From CAWUJT01 sp963922715 (GTDB taxonomy: Bacteria > Pseudomonadota > Alphaproteobacteria > Rhodobacterales > Rhodobacteraceae), in NCBI GenBank assembly GCA_963922715.1, contig CAWUJT010000047.1, positions 1 to 17,161 on the forward strand: a stretch of 17,161 bases of DNA. Direction: 5' to 3'. Both the position numbers and the translations under genes were made by a program. Within the stretch, counting starts at the first letter, position 1. Each line of letters opens with the position of its first letter. Of this stretch, positions 8,191 through 14,517 are shown piece by piece. The notes under the pieces were generated by a model that was not told the DNA's origin, ran no database searches, and saw only the letters and a list, made by a program, of their open reading frames with translations.

Positions 8191-9180
8191 ATGACCGCTC
8201 CCAAAGGTCCCCTGCTTTTTGAGATTGATGACACAGAGGACATCCTGTCCCCTGCAGAGGCGCCTGTAATCGATCCTTTGACCGATCCGCTGTCCTCAAC
8301 CATGACGCAAGTCGTCCATCATGTTGGGGGCGCGCGCCAATCCTGGCTCATACACCTTTTTTGGACCACCCTGCTGGGTCTGATCGGACTTTTTGTGTCT
8401 GTTCAGATATGGGATGCTCTGACCACTCTTATGACCCGCAACATTTATGTGGGCGGGGCTGCACTTGGCCTTATAACTGTGCTCTTGATCTTATTGGCTG
8501 TCTGGGGCTTGCGCGAGTTTGCGATGATGTCACGTTTGCGCCGGGTAAATAATATCCAGGCCCAGGCTCGCCAAATCCATGACCTCAAAGAAGCGCGTGC
8601 CTTAACGAAACGTCTTCTCAAACTTTATAATCGCCGAACAGATATGCGGTGGGCACGCGATCGTTTTGGCGAAGCGGAGGAGAATGTTTTCGATGCCGAG
8701 GCACAGTTGGCGCTGGCAGAGACGCATCTTCTGGCAGAGCTTGATGCCGACGCCAAGCGGATTGTTGAGACAACGGTGCGCAAGGTTGCAGCGTTGACAG
8801 CAGTGCTGCCGCTTCCCTTGATCGATGTGATCGCGGCCTTGACGCTAAACCTGCGCATGATCCGGCGTATCGCCGAAATTTACGGCGGGCGGGGTGGATT
8901 GATCGGGTCTTGGCGGCTGACCAAACGTGTTATGTCGCATCTTTTGGTGACGGGTGCGGTAGCTGTGGGCGATGATATGATTGTTGCGGTGGCCGGTGGC
9001 GGGGCGCTTGCCAAAATTTCTGGCCGGTTTGGGGAGGGGGTGATTAACGGCACCCTAACCGCGCGTGTTGGAGTGGCGGCCATAGAGGTCTGCCGTCCCT
9101 TGCCGTTTCAAGCAACACCGAAGCCGCGGGTCAAAGCGCTTTTGAAAAACAGCCTGCGTGGATTGTTTGCCAAATCATAA
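8191..9180 (+). CDS. YcjF/TIGR01620-type inner-membrane protein (DUF697)
   Basis: A 329-residue membrane protein. An acidic, disordered-looking N-terminus of about 45 residues precedes two hydrophobic segments at about 52-73 and 86-106. Then comes a basic, helical region at 110-165 and a DUF697-like C-terminal domain at about 180-315 containing the hydrophobic stretch AALTAVLPLPLIDVIAALT and a glycine-rich segment with AVAVGDDMIVAVAGGGALAK. The pattern matches the YcjF/TIGR01620 family, whose role is not well defined; in many proteobacteria it follows the P-loop protein YcjX, and the two are linked to envelope stress. No ycjX is present in the window, so that pairing is absent at this locus. 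There is no clear Shine-Dalgarno sequence, and the ATG at 8191 is the first in frame. It lies 118 bases before rplO. Confidence 0.78.
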   Translation: MTAPKGPLLFEIDDTEDILSPAEAPVIDPLTDPLSSTMTQVVHHVGGARQSWLIHLFWTTLLGLIGLFVSVQIWDALTTLMTRNIYVGGAALGLITVLLILLAVWGLREFAMMSRLRRVNNIQAQARQIHDLKEARALTKRLLKLYNRRTDMRWARDRFGEAEENVFDAEAQLALAETHLLAELDADAKRIVETTVRKVAALTAVLPLPLIDVIAALTLNLRMIRRIAEIYGGRGGLIGSWRLTKRVMSHLLVTGAVAVGDDMIVAVAGGGALAKISGRFGEGVINGTLTARVGVAAIEVCRPLPFQATPKPRVKALLKNSLRGLFAKS

Positions 9181-9254
9181 AATGCTTGCCAAAACGGATC
9201 ACGCCGCATAAGAGCGCTGGTGTTCTAAAGACATAAAAAACACAAAGCCGTGTT

Positions 9255-9299
9255 TGCGCCTATCGCTTCGGGGCGCATATCCGGCAAGGAGAAGCGATA
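9255..9299 (+). promoter_or_regulatory. Possible pseudoknot or two-state hairpin over the rplO start
   Basis: Two complementary pairings overlap. A 9-base perfect inverted repeat, TATCGCTTC at 9261-9269 with GAAGCGATA at 9291-9299, would bury the last base of the Shine-Dalgarno AAGGAG (9286-9291) and the A of the ATG. A 6-base stem, TGCGCC at 9255-9260 with GGCGCA at 9272-9277, places the 5' arm of the first repeat in its loop. The arms interleave, so they form either an H-type pseudoknot or, if the zero-base first loop is too tight, two alternative hairpins. Either would control access to the rplO start. Read by eye only. Confidence 0.45.
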
Positions 9300-9766
9300 T
9301 GAAACTCAATGAACTCAGCGACAATCCAGGCGCTGCGAAGAAAGCAAAACGCGTGGGACGCGGCCCAGGGTCCGGCAAAGGCAAAACAGCAGGTCGCGGG
9401 ATCAAAGGGCAGAAATCCCGATCTGGTGTGGCGATCAAAGGCTATGAAGGTGGCCAAATGCCGCTCTATCAACGTTTGCCCAAACGTGGCTTTAACAAGC
9501 CTAACCGCAAACGCTATGCCGTTATCAACCTTCTTGTGATCCAAAAATTCATCGAAGCTGGAAAGCTAAATGCAGATGAGATTACTGAGGAGACGCTTGT
9601 CAGTTCCGGGGCTGTGCGCCGCAAACTCGATGGCATACGCGTCTTGGCAAAGGGGGAGATCAAAGGCCCTGCTAAAATTCACGTCAGCGGGGCGTCAAAA
9701 GCTGCCATTGATGCGGTTGAAAAAGCAGGTGGGACTCTCACAACGCCACAGCCAACGGTCGAATAG
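9299..9766 (+). CDS. rplO: 50S ribosomal protein L15
   Basis: L15 is a late-assembly protein of the large subunit that contacts 23S rRNA. The 155-residue product begins MKLNELSDNPGAAKKAKRVG, with the glycine- and lysine-rich GRGPGSGKGKTAGRGIKGQKSRSG region typical of L15 N-termini, then GYEGGQMPLYQRLPKRGF and a globular C-terminal domain ending in AIDAVEKAGGTL. The start is the ATG at 9299 because AAGGAG at 9286-9291 is 7 bases upstream and the family begins there; the frame is open 45 bases further up but that part does not look like L15. In the usual spc operon rpmD precedes rplO; here a YcjF-like gene does, so this gene probably has its own leader. secY follows after 109 bases. Confidence 0.97.
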   Translation: MKLNELSDNPGAAKKAKRVGRGPGSGKGKTAGRGIKGQKSRSGVAIKGYEGGQMPLYQRLPKRGFNKPNRKRYAVINLLVIQKFIEAGKLNADEITEETLVSSGAVRRKLDGIRVLAKGEIKGPAKIHVSGASKAAIDAVEKAGGTLTTPQPTVE

Positions 9767-9875
9767 GGCTTGTGACTGTGCTCTGGGCCACATAATTACA
9801 TAATCAAACGTTACAGATTAAGTCAAAGCTCCGCTGATGTCAGTAGGGCGTTTCAACACAGAGAGGCATATCTCC

Positions 9876-11234
9876 ATGGCATCAGCCGCCGAGCAAATGG
9901 CCGCAAATTTGAGTTGGTCCACCCTTGGTAAAGCAAAGGATTTGCGACAGCGGATTTTTTTCACGCTGGGCCTGTTGATCATTTACCGCTTGGGCACCTA
10001 TGTGCCAGTTCCTGGGATAGATGCACAGGCTCTTGCCAATTTCTTTGACCAAGCTGCCAGTGGCATCGGCGGTGTCTTGAATGTGTTCACTGGAGGCGCC
10101 ATCTCACGCATGGGGATTTTCGCCATTGGTATCATCCCTTATATTTCCGCCTCGATTATCATTCAGCTTATGGCGTCCAGTATGCCCGCGCTTCAGCAAT
10201 TGAAGAAAGAGGGCGAACAAGGGCGAATGAAGCTCAACCAATATACCCGCTATGGGACGGTTTTGTTATCGACCACCCAGTCTTACGGTCTGGCAGTTTC
10301 CCTCGAAGCCGGTGGTCTTGTCATGGATCCAGGTTGGTTTTTCCGAATTTCATGTGTGGTGACATTGGTCGGGGGAACACTGCTGCTGCTTTGGTTGGGG
10401 GAACAAATCACCGCGCGGGGTGTTGGCAATGGAATTTCGCTGATCATTTACGTCGGTATTGTGGCAGAGCTTCCGGCCGCTTTGGCCCAATTCTTTGAGT
10501 CTGGTCGAACAGGGGCTGTGAGCACTGGAGTAATTGTTGGTGTCATCGTGATGCTTTTGACGACATTTGTGTTTGTCGTCTTTATGGAACGATCGTTACG
10601 AAAAATTCATATCCAATATCCCCGTCGTCAAGTGGGGATGAAGGTCTATGATGGCAGCACCAGCCATCTGCCAGTCAAAGTGAACCCAGCAGGCGTGATT
10701 CCGGCAATTTTTGCCTCTGCGCTTCTTTTGTTGCCGACGACGCTCAGCACGTTTTCCGGTCAACAAGCCAGCCCGATCATGGCAACGCTTCTGGCCTATT
10801 TTGGTCCAGGTCAACCGCTTTATTTGGTGTTCTTCGGAGGAATGGTCATATTTTTCAGCTATTTCTATACCCTGAATGTGTCTTTCAAACCCGAAGATGT
10901 GGCCGATAACCTCAAAAAGCAAAACGGGTTTGTTCCAGGCTACAGGCCCGGCGAAAGAACAGCCGACTATCTTGAATATGTGGTCAACCGTGTGCTTGTC
11001 TTGGGTTCTGCATATTTGGCTGTTGTGTGTTTAATCCCGGAAATGGTGCGTACACAACTGGCGATCACCGCCTATTTTGGTGGTACTTCTATCCTGATTA
11101 TCGTTTCGGTAGGAATGGATACCGTCCAACAAATCCAATCGCACCTGCTGGCCCATCAATATGAGGGCCTGATCGAAAAATCCCAACTTCGCGGCAAAAA
11201 GCGTGGGCGCAATCGGGGAACGGTGCGTCAATGA
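9876..11234 (+). CDS. secY: Preprotein translocase subunit SecY
   Basis: Channel-forming subunit of the SecYEG translocon in the inner membrane. The 452-residue protein has the hydrophobicity expected of ten transmembrane helices. It shows the conserved YVPVPGID loop at 42-49 after helix 1, the plug and helix-2 region with GIIPYISASIIIQLM at 85-99, the cytoplasmic KEGEQGRMKLNQYTR at 111-125, ARGVGNGIS in the middle, and the cytoplasmic loop HIQYPRRQVG used in SecA and ribosome contact. The start is the ATG at 9876, with GAGAGG at 9861-9866 nine bases upstream; an in-frame ATG at 9837 would add 13 residues that look unlike SecY. The stop overlaps the adk ATG in an ATGA arrangement, so translation of the two is probably coupled. 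Confidence 0.98.
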   Translation: MASAAEQMAANLSWSTLGKAKDLRQRIFFTLGLLIIYRLGTYVPVPGIDAQALANFFDQAASGIGGVLNVFTGGAISRMGIFAIGIIPYISASIIIQLMASSMPALQQLKKEGEQGRMKLNQYTRYGTVLLSTTQSYGLAVSLEAGGLVMDPGWFFRISCVVTLVGGTLLLLWLGEQITARGVGNGISLIIYVGIVAELPAALAQFFESGRTGAVSTGVIVGVIVMLLTTFVFVVFMERSLRKIHIQYPRRQVGMKVYDGSTSHLPVKVNPAGVIPAIFASALLLLPTTLSTFSGQQASPIMATLLAYFGPGQPLYLVFFGGMVIFFSYFYTLNVSFKPEDVADNLKKQNGFVPGYRPGERTADYLEYVVNRVLVLGSAYLAVVCLIPEMVRTQLAITAYFGGTSILIIVSVGMDTVQQIQSHLLAHQYEGLIEKSQLRGKKRGRNRGTVRQ

Positions 11235-11881
11235 ATATCATTCTCTTAGGCCCCCCCGGTGCCGGCAAAGGCACACAAGCACGTCACCTGGTTGAAAAGC
11301 GTGGGATGATCCAGCTATCCACCGGCGACATGCTGCGAGAGGCACGCACCTCGGGGACTGCGATGGGCAATAAAGTGGCCGCTATTATGGATGCGGGTGA
11401 ATTGGTCACCGATGAGATTGTGATTGGCCTGATCGAGGAAAAACTTTCCGGTGATCATGGTGGCGGTTTTATCTTTGATGGGTTTCCGCGCACTCTGACA
11501 CAAGCCGATGCTTTGGGCGCATTGCTTGCACGTCATAACGCAGAGCTTGACGCGGTCATTGAAATGCGGGTGGACGATGCTTCTTTGGTGGCCCGTATCA
11601 CGGCGCGATCAACCTGTGCCAAGTGTGGTGAGGTTTATAACGATTTGACCAAGCCAATTCCCACGGACGGCAAATGCGAAAACTGTGGACACACAGAGTT
11701 TAAGCGCCGGGCAGATGATACCGAGGACAGCCTCAAGACGAGATTGATGGAGTATTACAAAAAAACATCGCCCCTGATCGGGTATTATTATGCCAAAGGA
11801 TTTCTCAAAACCGTGGATGGTTTGGCGGAGATCCAAACGGTCTCAGATATTATTTCGGAAATTTTGGAAAATAAAGATTGA
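11231..11881 (+). CDS. adk: Adenylate kinase, long form with zinc-binding lid
   Basis: Interconverts ATP plus AMP and two ADP, keeping the adenylate pool balanced. The 216-residue enzyme has the P-loop GPPGAGKGT at 7-15, the AMP-binding STGDMLR at 30-36, DGFPRT at 83-88 and the long-form lid at about 125-160. The lid contains C129-x2-C132 and C149-x2-C152, the four-cysteine zinc knuckle found in Gram-positive and many alphaproteobacterial enzymes but not in E. coli. RRADD at 159-163 carries lid arginine and aspartate residues that bind ATP. The ATG at 11231 overlaps the secY stop by four bases. The 165-base gap after it is the longest in the window and holds the alpha-operon leader. Confidence 0.98.
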   Translation: MNIILLGPPGAGKGTQARHLVEKRGMIQLSTGDMLREARTSGTAMGNKVAAIMDAGELVTDEIVIGLIEEKLSGDHGGGFIFDGFPRTLTQADALGALLARHNAELDAVIEMRVDDASLVARITARSTCAKCGEVYNDLTKPIPTDGKCENCGHTEFKRRADDTEDSLKTRLMEYYKKTSPLIGYYYAKGFLKTVDGLAEIQTVSDIISEILENKD

Positions 11882-11897
11882 CAGAGCAAAATTGGGC

Positions 11898-11926
11898 TTG
11901 ACGAACAAAGCATATATAAATAAAGG
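11898..11926 (+). promoter_or_regulatory. Putative promoter for the rpsM operon
   Basis: A TTGACG box at 11898-11903, five of six matches to the sigma70 -35 element, lies just after adk in an A+T-rich patch. A 17-base spacing gives TAAAGG at 11921-11926, a poor -10. The better -10-like TATAAA at 11915-11920 would instead pair with TTGGGC at 11892-11897. The exact pairing is unresolved, but the region is the most promoter-like in the ribosomal block and agrees with separate transcription of the alpha operon. Confidence 0.38.
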
Positions 11927-11953
11927 GCGTTTCTGCACTGAACTAGATTAAGT

Positions 11954-12026
11954 ATGATTTCATGACAATATGTGAAATCATGACTTCATCCATCGTTGTG
12001 AAAAAAGGTTCTGGTGTCACGGAACC
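11954..12026 (+). promoter_or_regulatory. Structured leader of the rpsM-rpsK-rpoA-rplQ operon (two hairpins)
   Basis: Hairpin 1 is a perfect 9-base inverted repeat, ATGATTTCA at 11954-11962 with TGAAATCAT at 11973-11981, with a 10-base loop. Hairpin 2 pairs GGTTCTG at 12007-12013 with CGGAACC at 12020-12026 (one G-U pair) around a 6-base loop, ending 7 bases before the rpsM Shine-Dalgarno. Neither is followed by a T tract, so they are not terminators. In E. coli the equivalent leader folds into a pseudoknot bound by S4, but rpsD is not in this cluster. Hairpin 1 could also be a DNA operator. Function is inferred. Confidence 0.45.
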
Positions 12027-12046
12027 GCGACTGAAAGGATAAACAC

Positions 12047-12415
12047 TTGGCGCGTATAGCTGGTATTAACATCCCTACGGGGAAACGTGTGCCGATTGCA
12101 CTAACGTACATAACAGGAATAGGGCATAGCTCTGCCGCACAAATCTGCGAGGCGGTTGGCATAGATACATCACGGCGCGTGAATGAATTGTCTGACGCTG
12201 AGGTTCTGTCTATTCGTGAACATATCGATGCGAATTATTCTGTTGAGGGTGATTTGCGCCGCGAGAGGCAAATGAACATCAAGCGGCTTATGGATCTTGG
12301 TTGCTATCGTGGCCTGCGCCATCGTCGCAACTTGCCAGTGCGTGGTCAGCGGACCCATACGAATGCACGTACGCGCAAAGGTCCGGCAAAGCCAATCGCT
12401 GGCAAGAAGAAATAA
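12047..12415 (+). CDS. rpsM: 30S ribosomal protein S13
   Basis: S13 sits in the head of the small subunit and contacts 16S rRNA, the P-site tRNA and L5 of the large subunit. The 122-residue product begins MARIAGINIPTGKRVPIALT, contains the helix-turn region YITGIGHSSAAQICEAVGI and LRRERQMNIKRLMDLGCYRGLRHRR, and ends in the basic tail RTHTNARTRKGPAKPIAGKKK that reaches into the decoding area. The start codon is the less common TTG at 12047, supported by AAAGGA at 12034-12039 seven bases upstream and by the conserved N-terminus. The TAA stop lies within the Shine-Dalgarno of rpsK (TAAGGAGG, 12413-12420), coupling the two genes closely. Confidence 0.98.
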   Translation: MARIAGINIPTGKRVPIALTYITGIGHSSAAQICEAVGIDTSRRVNELSDAEVLSIREHIDANYSVEGDLRRERQMNIKRLMDLGCYRGLRHRRNLPVRGQRTHTNARTRKGPAKPIAGKKK

Positions 12416-12426
12416 GGAGGCGATCA

Positions 12427-12819
12427 ATGGCTCGGGATACGACAAAGCGCACAAAGCGCAAAGAGCGTAAGAACATTGCTGCGGGTGTTGCCCATGTGAA
12501 TTCCACATTTAACAACACAAAAATTCTCATATCCGACGTACAGGGGAACGCGATCTCCTGGTCCTCTGCCGGGACCATGGGGTTTAAAGGCTCTCGGAAA
12601 TCTACGCCCTATGCCGCCCAGATGGCGGCAGAAGATGCAGGTCGCAAAGCTCAGGAACACGGCATGAAAACCCTTGAGGTTGAAGTGCAAGGGCCAGGAT
12701 CAGGGCGCGAAAGTGCACTCCGCGCGCTGGCAGCGATTGGACTACAGATCACATCCATCCGCGATGTGACCCCTATTGCGCACAATGGTTGCCGTCCACC
12801 AAAAAGACGACGCGTATAA
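12427..12819 (+). CDS. rpsK: 30S ribosomal protein S11
   Basis: S11 lies on the platform of the small subunit and helps shape the mRNA exit site. The 130-residue product has the conserved GVAHVNSTFNNTKILISDVQGNAISWSSAGTMGFKGSRKSTPYAAQ core, the QGPGSGRESALRAL turn, and the C-terminal DVTPIAHNGCRPPKRRRV that ends S11 in nearly all bacteria. The start is the ATG at 12427 behind an eight-base Shine-Dalgarno TAAGGAGG at 12413-12420; the frame is open upstream into rpsM but that part overlaps S13 and is not translated as S11. The strong ribosome-binding site overlapping the rpsM stop suggests high expression independent of the weaker TTG start of rpsM. rpsD, next in the E. coli operon, is absent, as is usual in alphaproteobacteria. 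Confidence 0.98.
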   Translation: MARDTTKRTKRKERKNIAAGVAHVNSTFNNTKILISDVQGNAISWSSAGTMGFKGSRKSTPYAAQMAAEDAGRKAQEHGMKTLEVEVQGPGSGRESALRALAAIGLQITSIRDVTPIAHNGCRPPKRRRV

Positions 12820-12835
12820 CGCATAAAATTCCCAT

Positions 12836-12901
12836 CCGCTTACTAAAAGGCGGCTTCACACTTATCCTCGAGTGTCATTGACGATGGATCCCGCCAATGA
12901 C
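12836..12901 (+). promoter_or_regulatory. Two small hairpins in the rpsK-rpoA gap
   Basis: CCGCTT at 12836-12841 pairs with AGGCGG at 12848-12853 (one G-U pair, 6-base loop). A second perfect 7-base repeat, GTCATTG at 12874-12880 with CAATGAC at 12895-12901, ends 6 bases before the rpoA Shine-Dalgarno. There is no T tract, so termination is unlikely; an effect on mRNA processing or rpoA translation is possible but unproven. Confidence 0.3.
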
Positions 12902-12916
12902 GAGAATGGAGGCCAC

Positions 12917-13933
12917 ATGATCCATAAAAATTGGCAAGACCTGATTAAACCCCAGAAACTGGAAATAAAGCCAGGCAAAGACGTTGCACGTCAAGCCACC
13001 ATGATTGCAGAACCCTTGGAGCGCGGCTTTGGGCTGACATTGGGCAATGCTTTGCGGCGGGTTCTTATGTCGTCGCTGCAAGGTGCGGCTGTCACGAGTG
13101 TACAGATCGATAACGTTTTGCATGAGTTTAGTTCCGTGCCGGGTGTGCGGGAAGATGTGATTGATATTGTTCTCAACCTCAAAGCGGTTGCAATACGCAT
13201 GGATGTTGAGGGGCCGAAACGTGTGCATATTACCGCGAAAGGCCCTCAAGTCGTGACCGCCGGGGATATTAGTGAGAGTGCAGGCATTGAGATTTTGAAT
13301 AAAGATCACGTCATTTGTCATCTTGACGAAGGTTCTGACATATTCATGGAACTGGTGATCAATACAGGCAAGGGTTATGTTCCTGCCGATAAAAACAAAC
13401 CTGAAGATGCGCCTATTGGGTTGATCCCAATCGATGCCATCTATTCACCCGTCAAAAAAGTGTCCTATGATATCCAACCGACACGCGAGGGACAGGTTCT
13501 TGATTATGACAAACTTACGCTGAAGATTGAAACTGATGGGGCTGTCAGCCCAGAGGACGCTTTGGCTTATGCTGCCCGTATTTTGCAAGACCAGCTTAGC
13601 ATTTTTGTCAATTTCCAAGAGCCGGAGACTGCGCACGCCCATGATGAAGAAGACGACCTTGAGTTTAACCCACTTCTGTTGAAGAAAGTGGATGAATTAG
13701 AGCTTTCCGTTCGCTCAGCCAATTGTTTGAAGAATGACAATATTGTCTATATAGGCGATTTAATCCAGAAAACAGAAGCTGAAATGCTGCGAACGCCAAA
13801 CTTTGGGCGGAAATCTTTAAACGAAATTAAGGAGGTTCTTTCGGGTATGGGGTTGCACTTGGGAATGGATGTTGTCGAATGGCCCCCTGAAAATATTGAA
13901 GACTTGGCGAAAAAATTCGAAGATAACATGTAG
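12917..13933 (+). CDS. rpoA: DNA-directed RNA polymerase subunit alpha
   Basis: Alpha dimerises to nucleate RNA polymerase assembly, and its C-terminal domain touches UP-element DNA and activators. The 338-residue protein has the N-terminal domain with EPLERGFGLTLGNALRRVLMSS at 32-53, SPVKKVSY at 177-184 and EDALAYAARILQDQL at 213-227, then an acidic linker with HDEEDDLEF at 242-250. The C-terminal domain at about 252-330 contains SVRSANCLK at 264-272 (R266 is the equivalent of E. coli R265) and NFGRKSLNEI at 295-304. The start is the ATG at 12917, with GGAGG at 12908-12912 only four bases upstream, and the family begins MIHKNW; an in-frame upstream start at 12872 would add 15 atypical residues. 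Length matches the alphaproteobacterial norm. Confidence 0.98.
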   Translation: MIHKNWQDLIKPQKLEIKPGKDVARQATMIAEPLERGFGLTLGNALRRVLMSSLQGAAVTSVQIDNVLHEFSSVPGVREDVIDIVLNLKAVAIRMDVEGPKRVHITAKGPQVVTAGDISESAGIEILNKDHVICHLDEGSDIFMELVINTGKGYVPADKNKPEDAPIGLIPIDAIYSPVKKVSYDIQPTREGQVLDYDKLTLKIETDGAVSPEDALAYAARILQDQLSIFVNFQEPETAHAHDEEDDLEFNPLLLKKVDELELSVRSANCLKNDNIVYIGDLIQKTEAEMLRTPNFGRKSLNEIKEVLSGMGLHLGMDVVEWPPENIEDLAKKFEDNM

Positions 13934-13949
13934 TTTGATCTTTGACCCT

Positions 13950-13996
13950 GGGCATGGTGCCCCAATAAGGCGGGGGTCCGCAACGCACGGATCCCC
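13950..13996 (+). promoter_or_regulatory. Tandem hairpins between rpoA and rplQ
   Basis: GGGCA at 13950-13954 pairs with TGCCC at 13958-13962 around three bases. Then GGGGGTCCG at 13972-13980 pairs with CGGATCCCC at 13988-13996 (nine pairs, one G-U) around seven bases. The second stem is the strongest simple hairpin I found in the window. No T run follows, so it is not a classical terminator; attenuation or RNase processing to set rplQ level relative to rpoA is an inference. Confidence 0.45.
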
Positions 13997-14024
13997 AGAC
14001 AAAGTATGAAAAAGGAGACACACA

Positions 14025-14441
14025 ATGCGTCACGCCCGCGGCTATCGCCGCCTCAACAGAACGCATGAGCACCGTAAGGCGCTCTTTTCGAATATGGCCG
14101 GCTCATTGATTGAGCATGAACAAATCAAAACGACCTTGCCAAAAGCCAAAGAATTGCGCCCGATCGTTGAGAAGATGATCACTCTCGCCAAGCGGGGGGA
14201 TTTGCACGCGCGCCGCCAACTTGCGGCAAAGCTCAAGCAAGATGATTATGTCGCGAAATTGATGGATGTTCTTGCCCCACGCTATGCCGAGCGCCAAGGC
14301 GGATATCTGCGGGTGTTGAAAGCTGGCTTCCGTTATGGGGATATGGCCCCTATGGCGATTATCGAATTCGTTGACCGGGATGTTGACGCGAAGGGTGCCG
14401 CAGATCGCGCACGGGACACAGAGGCATCAGCGGAAAGCTAA
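14025..14441 (+). CDS. rplQ: 50S ribosomal protein L17
   Basis: L17 binds 23S rRNA near the peptide exit tunnel. The 138-residue product starts MRHARGYRRLNRTHEHRKALFSNMAGSL, continues with EHEQIKTTLPKAKELRPIVEKMITLAKRGDLHARRQL, and contains YLRVLKAGFRYGDMAPMAIIEFVDR, all standard for L17. The C-terminal tail is slightly longer and more acidic than the E. coli protein, ending in a segment rich in Ala, Asp and Glu, as is common in alphaproteobacteria. The ATG at 14025 follows AAGGAG at 14012-14017 by seven bases. It is the last gene of the alpha operon; the hairpins in the 91-base gap before it may alter its level relative to rpoA. Confidence 0.98.
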   Translation: MRHARGYRRLNRTHEHRKALFSNMAGSLIEHEQIKTTLPKAKELRPIVEKMITLAKRGDLHARRQLAAKLKQDDYVAKLMDVLAPRYAERQGGYLRVLKAGFRYGDMAPMAIIEFVDRDVDAKGAADRARDTEASAES

Positions 14442-14457
14442 GCATCGTCGCAACTCC

Positions 14458-14487
14458 TTGCAAATTTTGCCCGTGACATAACATAAA
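14458..14487 (+). promoter_or_regulatory. Putative promoter for rarA
   Basis: TTGCAA at 14458-14463 and CATAAA at 14482-14487 are separated by 18 bases in the gap after rplQ. Each matches four of six consensus positions. Position, between the end of the ribosomal operon and an unrelated gene, is the main support. No convincing terminator for rplQ is visible in the same gap. Confidence 0.28.
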
Positions 14488-14517
14488 TGACTTTATCAGA
14501 GGTCAGGGTGGTCTTTC

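Noticed and set aside
9767..9875. Possible internal promoter before secY, with TTGTGA at 9770-9775 and two CATAAT copies at 9791-9796 and 9799-9804
   Set aside because: Spacings of 15 and 23 bases do not fit a sigma70 promoter well.
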